Assembly (NCBI GenBank): GCA_904846145.1
Contig: CAJGZL010000001.1
Span: forward strand, 1,550,001 to 1,614,000
Length of the DNA: 64,000 nt
From: Psychrobacter immobilis
GTDB taxonomy: Bacteria; Pseudomonadota; Gammaproteobacteria; Pseudomonadales; Moraxellaceae
Direction of reading: 5' to 3'
Shown here: piece after piece, positions 28,285 through 36,367 of the stretch
How positions within the stretch are numbered: the first letter of the stretch is position 1
How the letters are laid out: every line of letters starts with the position of its first letter
Translations under genes and position numbers: made by a program
The notes under the pieces: generated by a model
Told to the model about the DNA's origin: nothing
Databases searched by the model: none
The model's input: the letters and a program-made list of their open reading frames with translations, nothing else

Positions 28285-29181
28285 GTGATAGTTAAAGCGA
28301 CAAGATTACCAATAGCCATGCTGACTAGTACTTTATTGAAAGCAGCGTTATTAACAGGAGCGTTATTATTGTCAGCTTGTCAGCAGCAATCTGCCCCAGA
28401 AGTAGATCAGGACAGTCAAGTCAGTGAGCCGCTAGATATCGAAGAAACCAAAAAGGCGGTGCAAAGTGATTCTGCTAAGGCTCGTATTGAGCAGTTTGAG
28501 CCTTTGTATGTTGTTGAGATGCAGCGGCTTCAGCAGCGTCTGCAGACAGAATATGAAGCTTTTGAATCGGCTGATGTCGCAGATAGTGAGGACAGTCTAT
28601 TGACCACACCAACGACTTTGGACAGTGCCCTTGCCACCACGCTTCCTAATAGCCAGTCTGCTATCGATGAGCCTGCGATACCATTAGCACCGGATGCTGA
28701 TATTACAGAAGACGATATAGAAGCCGACACAGCTATCAATACAAGTACGGAGGTGGGCGAGCGCGATGTAGAAGTGCTCAAGCGTATGAGTATAGAGCCG
28801 CAAAAGCCTAAGGTATTAACTCAGCAGCAGACAATTAAGCGCTATCAGCAAGCAATGAAGGCGTTGTATCAGCCAGTCAGCTCAGAGCTAAGCGCGGAGA
28901 ATATAGATACTTTGATCAATATCAGCACTTTGATACCAGAGTTATTTGAGCACGAAGAGATTGCTAAGCGTGTGAATATAAAGAGCCCAGCACTAGCGCG
29001 ACTAATAGTGCGCTATCAAGTCGCACAACAGATAGAAGCGCAGCAGCTATTAGATATGCAGCAAATGAGGGAGACTCAGCAGCAAGAGTTCGAAGGTCTA
29101 ATGACAAAGTTTAATGAAACGATTGCAGGCTATGACGAGCAAATTGCTAAATATGAGCAAACGCTAAAAGAGTTTCAGTAA
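28285..29181 (+). CDS. Probable lipoprotein with C-terminal coiled coil
   Basis: 298 residues from a GTG at 28285, chosen because AGGAG lies 9 nt upstream; the next ATG (28318) would shorten the signal peptide. LLTGALLLSACQQQ is a lipobox with Cys at about residue 32. The mature protein is very acidic and low-complexity up to about residue 160. It then becomes helical, ending with a Gln/Glu-rich coiled coil (AQQIEAQQLLDMQQMRETQQ). Residue +2 is Gln, so sorting to the outer membrane is expected. I do not recognise a family. It has its own terminator downstream. Confidence 0.65.
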   Translation: MIVKATRLPIAMLTSTLLKAALLTGALLLSACQQQSAPEVDQDSQVSEPLDIEETKKAVQSDSAKARIEQFEPLYVVEMQRLQQRLQTEYEAFESADVADSEDSLLTTPTTLDSALATTLPNSQSAIDEPAIPLAPDADITEDDIEADTAINTSTEVGERDVEVLKRMSIEPQKPKVLTQQQTIKRYQQAMKALYQPVSSELSAENIDTLINISTLIPELFEHEEIAKRVNIKSPALARLIVRYQVAQQIEAQQLLDMQQMRETQQQEFEGLMTKFNETIAGYDEQIAKYEQTLKEFQ

Positions 29182-29254
29182 TAAAATCCAACCCGCGCTA
29201 GCGATATGCAATAATTTACCTAACCTAAAGTTAATAATTGCTATTCATAAGACA

Positions 29255-29285
29255 ATAAAAATCCCGCACATGGCGGGATTTTCAT
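29255..29285. terminator. Rho-independent terminator between lipoprotein gene and gltA
   Basis: AAAATCCCGC pairs with GCGGGATTTT around a 5-nt loop (ACATG, with minor fraying). It lies between converging genes and can serve both. Confidence 0.8.
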
Positions 29286-29312
29286 TGTCTTCAATTAAGG
29301 TCATTTAAAAGG

Positions 29313-30608
29313 TTATGACTTGCGATCTTCGACTTTTACAAAATCGCGCTTCGTCTCACCTGTATATAACTGACGTGGACGACCGATCTTAAACGGTGCA
29401 CTGTGCATCTCAAGCCAATGACTGATCCAGCCAGAAGTACGCGCTAATGAGAAGATAACCGTAAACATTGACGTTGGAATACCGATGGCTTTTAGAATAA
29501 TACCAGAGTAGAAATCAACGTTTGGATATAAGTTACGCTCGATGAAGAACGGATCTTCAAGCGCGATACGCTCAAGCTCCATGGCCAGTTCAAGTTTAGG
29601 ATCATTGATACCTAAAGCTTCTAACACTTCGTCAGAAGCTTCTTTTAGCACTTGCGCACGTGGATCAAAGTTTTTGTAAACACGATGACCAAAGCCCATC
29701 AGCTTCACTTCACGGCTCTTCACTTTTTCCATAAATGCAGGAACGTTCTCAACGGTGCCGATCTCATCTAACATGTCAAGCACTGCTTCATTAGCGCCGC
29801 CATGTGATGGGCCCCAAAGTGCCGCAATACCAGCTGCGATACAAGCATACGGGTTTGCACCAGTAGAGCCAGCTAAACGTACGGTAGAGGTTGAGGCATT
29901 TTGCTCATGATCAGCGTGTAATGTAAAGATTTTGTCCATTGCACGAGTGATGACATCGTTTGTTTTATAGTCTACATCGGCAGGAGTAGCAAACATCATG
30001 TACAAGAAGTTTTCAGCATAGCTAAAGTCATTACGTGGATACATGAACGGTTCGCCTTGCGAGTATTTATAACTCATCGCAGCAAGCGTTGGCATTTTGG
30101 CAATCAAACGAATAGCAGTGATTTCACGATGATCTTCATTGCTGATGTCTAGATCTTCATGATAGAACGCGGATAAAGCACCAACCACACCAACCATAAT
30201 AGCCATTGGATGGGCGTCACGGCGGAAGCCTTCAAAGAATTTACGCAGCTGATCATGAACACCTGTATGCTTACGGATTTTTTCAAAGAAGTCTGCTTTT
30301 TGCTCAGCGTTCGGTAAATCGCCATGAATCAATGCATAAGCCACTTCTAAATATTCAGCATTGTTTGCCAATTGATCGATAGGGTAGCCGCGATGTAGTA
30401 GCTCACCTTTACCGCCGTCGATAAAAGTAATTTTTGATTCGACAGGAGCTGTGAACATAAAGCCTGGGTCATAAGACCAAAAGTTTGCCTCTTGCAAAGC
30501 AGAAATGCTCAAAACTGGACGCCCTAAAGTCCCTCTTATAATAGGGAGCTGGTATTCCTTACCGTCTACACTCAGTGTGGCACTGTTATTAGCTTTATTA
30601 TCAGCCAT
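29313..30608 (-). CDS. gltA: Citrate synthase (type II)
   Basis: 431 residues from the ATG at 30608, chosen for the GGAGAG 5 nt upstream; 15 further upstream codons are open but not family-like. Landmarks are [25 protein letters not shown]-like [15 protein letters not shown], the catalytic His in [14 protein letters not shown] and catalytic Asp in [11 protein letters not shown]. It condenses oxaloacetate with acetyl-CoA. Hexameric, NADH-sensitive type II enzymes of this length are usual in gammaproteobacteria. The gene is divergent from the sdh-suc cluster, across about 1.07 kb of DNA. Confidence 0.97.
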   Translation of the reverse strand: MADNKANNSATLSVDGKEYQLPIIRGTLGRPVLSISALQEANFWSYDPGFMFTAPVESKITFIDGGKGELLHRGYPIDQLANNAEYLEVAYALIHGDLPNAEQKADFFEKIRKHTGVHDQLRKFFEGFRRDAHPMAIMVGVVGALSAFYHEDLDISNEDHREITAIRLIAKMPTLAAMSYKYSQGEPFMYPRNDFSYAENFLYMMFATPADVDYKTNDVITRAMDKIFTLHADHEQNASTSTVRLAGSTGANPYACIAAGIAALWGPSHGGANEAVLDMLDEIGTVENVPAFMEKVKSREVKLMGFGHRVYKNFDPRAQVLKEASDEVLEALGINDPKLELAMELERIALEDPFFIERNLYPNVDFYSGIILKAIGIPTSMFTVIFSLARTSGWISHWLEMHSAPFKIGRPRQLYTGETKRDFVKVEDRKS

Positions 30609-31678
30609 AGTTCTCTCCATTGGTTTTAAATTGTTAAAGTTAAAGACTATCAACGTTTATTTATCACATTACTTCACATCATTGCTCATTAAACAAATAA
30701 ATTTAGCTAATCAGGCTATATTAGCAGTAAAGAGAGGCAATTTGAAAAGAGTTTTCTTAGTAAACCGTTCCATTCACGGGGTTCAATGGGCTTTATAACG
30801 ACTAATTTTTGTATCAAAATATGTCTAATAAGTAAATTTAACGGTTTTGTATTGCTGGCTATTTGCTGAATAGTTATCATTACCTTAATAAAATAGCATG
30901 ATTTTCAGTAGAAACTTTGCAGCTCATTTAACTATTAGTGTAGTCAACATAGACGGTATCTAGGTAACAGTAAAATATAGCGTATCTTTTGAGTAACAAT
31001 CTATAGCAAACGTATAGACAAGGGCAAGCTGAAATATCGCAAAATTCTGACTATTGATGGTTATAGAAGCTATAACCGCTATTCACGCGATAAATTTGTA
31101 TTTAAAAGCTAAGCATTTTATAATTGACATAATTTGGCTGCTGTTAATTTTATGCAAATTAACTTTATCTATTTTAACCACATCGTTTATTTTAGCTAAT
31201 TGATAATTAGGTAGATTAGTCTATATCTTGTTACTATTGATAGGTTAGTCTACTGTTTTCGCAACGATTTACTTGTTGTATGTTAGCTGTATTCATATGG
31301 TATTACAGTGATGAGCTTTTAGCGATACTTAATAAAGATGACCAAAAAGTTATCTTTTTTGCGTTTAAGCATGCCATTATATCAAGCCATGATTAAAGCT
31401 AATGAGATATTTTGACAAACGTTTTTAGTTTGGTGGGTAATTGTCAAATCGTTGGCTTTAGAATTTTTTGATAAACATTGTTCTTATGAATATAGTATTT
31501 AGCTAAGAATCAGTTAAATAAGAAATAGAGAATTATTATAGATTAGTGATAGTGTTCATTTACATAAAATTAGTAAAGTCAGCTAGCTCTTCCTTATTTA
31601 TTCGTTCTAAGTGGTGTTAAGTGTGTTTGCTTGACGATTAGCAAACCATAAGCAACTACTGGATATAACTGCAAAAGG
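30609..31678. promoter_or_regulatory. Large divergent regulatory region between gltA and sdhC
   Basis: 1,070 AT-rich bases with no credible gene. It carries a perfect 7-bp inverted repeat GGTTATA-N5-TATAACC at 31059-31077, a second pair TTTGACAA (31411-31418) and TTGTCAAA (31441-31448), and a good promoter at 31468-31496. TTGACA at 31124-31129, with TTTTAT 18 bp later, may be a further promoter. The repeats look like operator sites, but no regulator can be named. Confidence 0.5.
31468..31496 (+). promoter_or_regulatory. Likely sigma-70 promoter of the sdh-suc cluster
   Basis: TTGATA (-35) and TATAGT (-10) are separated by exactly 17 bp; each matches the consensus at five of six positions. 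Transcription would start near 31503, leaving a leader of about 175 nt before sdhC. Confidence 0.55.
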
Positions 31679-32068
31679 ATGCCCGCTTTGAAAAGCAACC
31701 GACCTATAGATCTTCCTTTGAGCCAAGTGATTAGCGTTAATGCAAAATCACCTATTGCGATTGCATCAATTCTGCATCGTGTTTCTGGCATTATTCTATT
31801 TTTACTCATTCCTGTCATGCTTTGGCTTCTGCAAACCTCACTGGCATCGCCTGTGAGTTTTGAGACGGTATTTGATAATATTCTCGTGCGTTTTGTAGCT
31901 TGGGTCTTTGTAGCTGCCATTGCTTATCATTTTGTGATGGGTATGAAGCATTTATTTGCGGATATGGGTATGAATGAAGAACTAAAATCTGGCCGCACCG
32001 CTGCTGTTGTCAGCTTTGTTATCGCTGCGATCTTGATTGCCGCGTCATTTGTATGGGTGATGTTCTAA
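31679..32068 (+). CDS. sdhC: Succinate dehydrogenase cytochrome b556 subunit
   Basis: 129 residues with three membrane helices. SNRPIDLPLSQV and SPIAIASILHRVSGIILF are the SdhC signature, and the haem b ligand is probably the His in AYHFVMGMKHLFAD. With SdhD it anchors the SdhAB enzyme to the inner membrane and binds ubiquinone. The ATG at 31679 directly abuts AAAAGG, which is too close for a ribosome site; a TTG at 31688 would be ideally spaced. The residues MPAL do match typical SdhC starts, so the start is left at the ATG. Confidence 0.92.
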   Translation: MPALKSNRPIDLPLSQVISVNAKSPIAIASILHRVSGIILFLLIPVMLWLLQTSLASPVSFETVFDNILVRFVAWVFVAAIAYHFVMGMKHLFADMGMNEELKSGRTAAVVSFVIAAILIAASFVWVMF

Positions 32069-32454
32069 TGATTAAAAATGATTCAGGAGTTAAAAGTGCC
32101 ACAGGTTTAACAGGCTCAGGAACACGTGATTGGATCGTGCAACGCTTTGGGGCTGTGGTACTGGCTTTATATAGTATCACTTTGCTAGTCTTCTTTTTAA
32201 CTCACGGTAACGTGACTTTTGTGGAGTGGTCAGCATTTATGACCAGTTTACCAATGCGCCTGTTCAGTTTAGTCGCTATTATCGCACTGGCAGGTCATGC
32301 TTGGGTTGGTTTGTGGACTGTCCTTACTGATTATGTTAAGTCAGGCAGTATGCGCTTGATACTTCAAGCTTTGATGGTCGCTGCTATTTTAGTTTATGTG
32401 TTTTGGGGCATTATGATTTTTTGGGGTACAGGTTTTGGTGTTATTGCTGTTTAA
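32068..32454 (+). CDS. sdhD: Succinate dehydrogenase hydrophobic membrane anchor subunit
   Basis: 128 residues from the ATG at 32068, which overlaps the sdhC stop as TAATG, so translation is probably coupled. An in-frame ATG at 32053 lies inside sdhC. The protein has three membrane helices. GSGTRDWIVQRFGAVVLALY and HAWVGLWTVLTDYV are family landmarks, and the His of GHAWVG region and a following Asp/Tyr pair line up with haem and quinone contacts in other SdhD proteins. Confidence 0.92.
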   Translation: MIKNDSGVKSATGLTGSGTRDWIVQRFGAVVLALYSITLLVFFLTHGNVTFVEWSAFMTSLPMRLFSLVAIIALAGHAWVGLWTVLTDYVKSGSMRLILQALMVAAILVYVFWGIMIFWGTGFGVIAV

Positions 32455-32682
32455 ATAAGGATCATGCGTAACCATATAGAATAGATAATTTTATGATTAT
32501 CTATTGAATTGCAAAATAGATTATTTAAACCTTAGGGTATAGAGTCTATTGATTTGCAATACTTATGGTTATGATGTCTATCAAATAACCAGCGCTATTG
32601 ATATAGTAAATACCAAATAACCATTTGACAAATTATCCTTGTATTTAATCCGTGAGTATTAATAAGCATTAGGAACACTGTA

Positions 32683-34533
32683 ATGGCAACTAGACAAGAT
32701 AATACTATTAGTAATATTAAGACTCTAAACTACGATGCAGTCATCGTTGGTGGTGGCGGCTCAGGTATGCGTGCTTCACTACATTTGGCTCAAGCAGGTA
32801 TGAAGGTTGCAGTTCTTACCAAAGTATTCCCGACACGTTCGCACACGGTTGCGGCTCAGGGTGGTATCGGTGCAAGCTTGGGCAACATGAGCAACGATAA
32901 CTGGCACTTTCACTTTTATGACACCGTCAAAGGGTCAGATTGGTTGGGTGATCAAGACGCTATCGAATATATGTGCCGCGAAGCGCCAAAAGTCGTCTAT
33001 GAGCTTGAGCACATGGGTATGCCATTTGACCGTAACGAAGATGGCACGATTTATCAGCGCCCGTTTGGTGGCCACACGTCCAACTACGGCGAAAAAGCCG
33101 TACAGCGTGCTTGTGCTGCTGCTGACCGTACAGGTCACGCACTACTACATACGCTATATCAAAAAAACCTAGAGCAAGGTACTGAGTTTTTCATCGAGTG
33201 GATTGCGCTTGATTTGATCAAAGATGAAGCGGGTAACATTAACGGCGTCATCGCACTTGAGCAAGAAACCGGTACTATCGCTGTATTCCAATCACCGATT
33301 ACTGTCCTAGCGACAGGTGGTGCAGGCCGTATCTTTGCGGCTTCCACCAATGCTTATATCAATACTGGTGACGGTATTGGCATGGCGGTACGTGCAGGTA
33401 TTCCATTACAAGATATGGAATTCTGGCAGTTCCACCCAACGGGCGTTCATGGTGCAGGTGTACTGTTGACCGAAGGTTGCCGTGGAGAGGGCGCTATCTT
33501 ACGTAATAAAGATGGCGAAGCATTCATGGAGCGTTACGCGCCAACCGTAAAAGACTTGGCACCACGTGATCTCGTATCACGCTCTATGGATCAAGAGATC
33601 AAAGAAGGCCGTGGTTGTGGTCCTAATGCTGACCATATCGTTATGGATATGACGCATTTGGGTGTTGAAACCATTATGAAGCGCCTACCATCAGTATTCG
33701 AGATTGGTAAAAACTTTGCCAACGTAGATATCACTAAAGAGCCTATTCCAGTTATCCCAACCATTCATTATATGATGGGCGGTATTCCGACGACGATTCA
33801 TGGTCAAGTGGTGACACCTGATTTAGAAGCGGGTACGGATGAAGAAGGTCTATACACGAAAGGTACTATTGTTAAAGGTCTTTATGCCATTGGCGAATGC
33901 GCTTGTGTCAGTGTCCATGGTGCCAACCGTCTAGGCACAAACTCATTACTTGATTTATTGGTATTTGGCCGTGCTGCTGGCAAGCATATCGTTGATGAGT
34001 TCCATCACGCTGACCATAACTACAAGCCACTTGATCCTCGTGTCCTTGATTATACTGTGCGCCGTTTAGACAAGTTGCAACAGTCTACTGAAGGGTACAA
34101 TGCTCAAGAAGTGGCTGACGAGATTCGCAGCACCATGCAACTGCATGCCAGCGTATTCCGTACTCAAGCAATGATGGACGAAGGCGTTGAGAAAATTCTA
34201 GCGCTAGGCGACAAAATCGACCAAATTCATTTGGCTGATAAGTCACAAGTCTTTAACACTGCGCGTATTGAAGCTTTCGAAGTTGCCAACTTGTATGAAG
34301 TGGCCAAAGCGACGATGATATCAGCAGCGATGCGCCATGAAAGTCGCGGCGCTCACAGTGTCTCTGACTACGATCGTCCAGAAGATGATGACTATGCACC
34401 AAACGGCCGTAATGACCATGATTGGATGAAGCATACCTTATGGTATTCTGAAGGTAATAAAATCATTTATAAGCCAGTTCGCAAAGTTCCATTGACGGTC
34501 GATTATATCGAGCCAAAAGTTCGCGTCTATTAA
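32683..34533 (+). CDS. sdhA: Succinate dehydrogenase flavoprotein subunit
   Basis: 616 residues. The FAD-binding loop is AVIVGGGGSGMRASL; the His that carries covalent FAD is in TRSHTVAAQGGIGASLG. The active-site segments HPTGVHGAGVLLTEGCRGEG and MGGIPTTIHGQV are complete, including the catalytic Arg in PRDLVSRSM. It oxidises succinate to fumarate and passes electrons to SdhB. The 228-bp gap after sdhD is unusually long for this operon and contains no clear terminator. Confidence 0.98.
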   Translation: MATRQDNTISNIKTLNYDAVIVGGGGSGMRASLHLAQAGMKVAVLTKVFPTRSHTVAAQGGIGASLGNMSNDNWHFHFYDTVKGSDWLGDQDAIEYMCREAPKVVYELEHMGMPFDRNEDGTIYQRPFGGHTSNYGEKAVQRACAAADRTGHALLHTLYQKNLEQGTEFFIEWIALDLIKDEAGNINGVIALEQETGTIAVFQSPITVLATGGAGRIFAASTNAYINTGDGIGMAVRAGIPLQDMEFWQFHPTGVHGAGVLLTEGCRGEGAILRNKDGEAFMERYAPTVKDLAPRDLVSRSMDQEIKEGRGCGPNADHIVMDMTHLGVETIMKRLPSVFEIGKNFANVDITKEPIPVIPTIHYMMGGIPTTIHGQVVTPDLEAGTDEEGLYTKGTIVKGLYAIGECACVSVHGANRLGTNSLLDLLVFGRAAGKHIVDEFHHADHNYKPLDPRVLDYTVRRLDKLQQSTEGYNAQEVADEIRSTMQLHASVFRTQAMMDEGVEKILALGDKIDQIHLADKSQVFNTARIEAFEVANLYEVAKATMISAAMRHESRGAHSVSDYDRPEDDDYAPNGRNDHDWMKHTLWYSEGNKIIYKPVRKVPLTVDYIEPKVRVY

Positions 34534-34745
34534 TCTTAGATGTTGTGCCTGATATACAGCAGCAGCGTTAATGTTTTATCCTTTATTAATTTATTAAAAA
34601 GGTGACCGCCAGCTACATGCACTTGTCAGCGCTAATACACTATTAATCGGTATTTGATATCGTTTATCAGTTCAGATTAATAGTCAGCGCAATCTTGTTG
34701 CAACCTTTGTATGCCCGCCATCACCTACGTGTGGAGTTTAGCATT

Positions 34746-35456
34746 ATGAGCCGAGGTACTCGCACCATCGAAGTCTATCGCTACGATCCTGATCTGGACG
34801 CAGCGCCACGCATGCAAACTTATACAATTGAGTTGTTAGACTCAGATCGTATGTTGCTTGACGTGTTATTACGCCTAAAAAAGGAAGATGAAACACTGAC
34901 CTTCCGTCGCTCTTGTCGTGAAGGCATCTGTGGCTCTGATGGCGTAAACATCAATGGCAAAAATGGTTTAGCATGTTTAGTTAACATGAATACTTTGCCA
35001 GAGAAAGTAACCGTTCGTCCGTTGCCTGGTCTTCCAGTCGTTCGTGATTTGGTCGTTGATATGAACCAATTCTATGAGCAGTATGAAAAAGTACACCCGT
35101 ACTTAATCAACGACCAGCCAGCACCGCCAACAGAGCGTTTGCAGTCTCCTGAACAGCGTGAGAAGTTAAACGGTCTATACGAATGTATTTTATGTGCATG
35201 CTGTTCAACCAGCTGCCCGTCATTTTGGTGGAATCCAGAGAAATTCTTAGGCCCATCAGCACTATTACATGCTTATCGCTTTGTCGCTGATAGCCGTGAT
35301 GGTGATACTCAAGCACGCTTGGCTCGTTTAGACGATCCATTTAGCTTGTTTCGCTGCCGCGGTATCATGAACTGTGTATCAGTCTGTCCCAAAGGTCTAA
35401 ATCCAACTAAAGCGATTGGCCATTTACGTGTGATGTTGATTGATCAAGCTGGTTAA
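34746..35456 (+). CDS. sdhB: Succinate dehydrogenase iron-sulphur subunit
   Basis: 236 residues from the ATG at 34746, chosen for GGAG 10 nt upstream; the longer frame from a TTG at 34695 is unlikely. The [2Fe-2S] cysteines are in SCREGICGSDG and the following GLAC. The [4Fe-4S] and [3Fe-4S] clusters are bound by CILCACCSTSCP and CRGIMNCVSVCPKGLNP. It passes electrons from FAD to ubiquinone. A very strong palindrome follows at once and probably ends the sdh transcript. Confidence 0.97.
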   Translation: MSRGTRTIEVYRYDPDLDAAPRMQTYTIELLDSDRMLLDVLLRLKKEDETLTFRRSCREGICGSDGVNINGKNGLACLVNMNTLPEKVTVRPLPGLPVVRDLVVDMNQFYEQYEKVHPYLINDQPAPPTERLQSPEQREKLNGLYECILCACCSTSCPSFWWNPEKFLGPSALLHAYRFVADSRDGDTQARLARLDDPFSLFRCRGIMNCVSVCPKGLNPTKAIGHLRVMLIDQAG

Positions 35457-35465
35457 GTTTCTATC

Positions 35466-35524
35466 AATATCGACGTAAAAAAACACCGTCAATAGTATTG
35501 GCGGTGTTTTTTTACGTCGATATT
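35466..35524. terminator. 59-bp near-perfect palindrome, terminator-like, after sdhB
   Basis: Arms of 29 bp pair with a single G-T mismatch around a 1-nt centre. Outer arms are AATATCGACGTAAAAAAACA... at 35466-35488 and the exact complement at 35502-35524. Seven T follow the GC-containing core in both directions, so it can stop transcription from either side. It starts 10 bp after the sdhB stop codon. Confidence 0.75.
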
Positions 35525-36367
35525 TTGTTTTTTAATATTGCATTAGCATGCTATTAATCTTCTTAGCTTAGTTGACGGTATTGAAATCGATATTTGAATG
35601 AAGTTCTTGTCTATCAAATTGTAATTTTATAATCAGACTGTGTTGGAAGGCTGTAAAAAATAGACTTTCCATACGTAATACCCTTTACTATCTATCTTGC
35701 CTCATAACAACTAGCTAAACGCATGACTAGTTTCAATAAATAAAATTAGTATTTATCGAATAGCTATAAAAATAGTCAAATAAAAATGCTATCATAGTGT
35801 CAGTTCGTTAAATACGGAAAATACTAGATATTTATTACGTAAATATCTAGTATTGAACAAACAAACTATGTCAGGCAATTTTTGCATGTTATTCTGTGCA
35901 GCAGTATATGTTTAGCATACAGATAGGGTATATTAGTAAAGGAAGAATCTTACAGCAGAAAATAGATGTTCTGTCGGCTAGCTAAATATCCTAACTATCG
36001 ATTGCAAGTGATTAAGTATTGAAGTCGTGATGCTAGGGCATTTACGTTTTAATGCTCTACGTTTATAATGATCAAATATATTATATCTATTGGCTATTTT
36101 TAGTATATAGCAATCAGTTTTGTGAGACGAGGTTGAAGATAAGACCGTACGTTCATAATTGATGATTACTAGCATTTAATAGCAGGCCTTATGTGTCTAT
36201 CATCCGTGATAGCTATTCAGGTAATTGATAGCATAGCGCTGATAAACAATTACATTCCTACTAATTTTTTCTAATGGCTACGCCACCTGTCAAAGTGCTT
36301 AGCATATGACGGATCACACAACAATAAGCACAATTTCATTCATTTATCTATCAAATAGACGATTATT
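35525..36367. other. Region upstream of sucA
   Basis: About 840 AT-rich bases without a credible gene. A perfect hairpin with 15-bp arms and a 5-nt loop lies at 35820-35854 (AATACTAGATATTTA and its complement) and has no T run. TTGCAT at 35882 with TATATG at 35905 (17-bp spacing) is a weak promoter candidate for sucA. The length suggests that sucA has its own control separate from sdh. Confidence 0.45.
35820..35854. repeat. Perfect 15-bp inverted repeat in the sucA leader region
   Basis: AATACTAGATATTTA and TAAATATCTAGTATT flank the 5-nt loop TTACG. There is no U run, so it is more likely an operator or an RNA structure than a terminator. Confidence 0.6.

Noticed and set aside
31057..31203. 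Hydrophobic 48-codon frame in the gltA-sdhC gap
   Set aside because: No ribosome site and biased by AT-rich DNA; its start lies on the GGTTATA inverted repeat, so regulatory use is more likely.
35978..36175. Minus-strand 65-residue frame upstream of sucA
   Set aside because: No ribosome site, low-complexity translation, and located in a likely promoter region.
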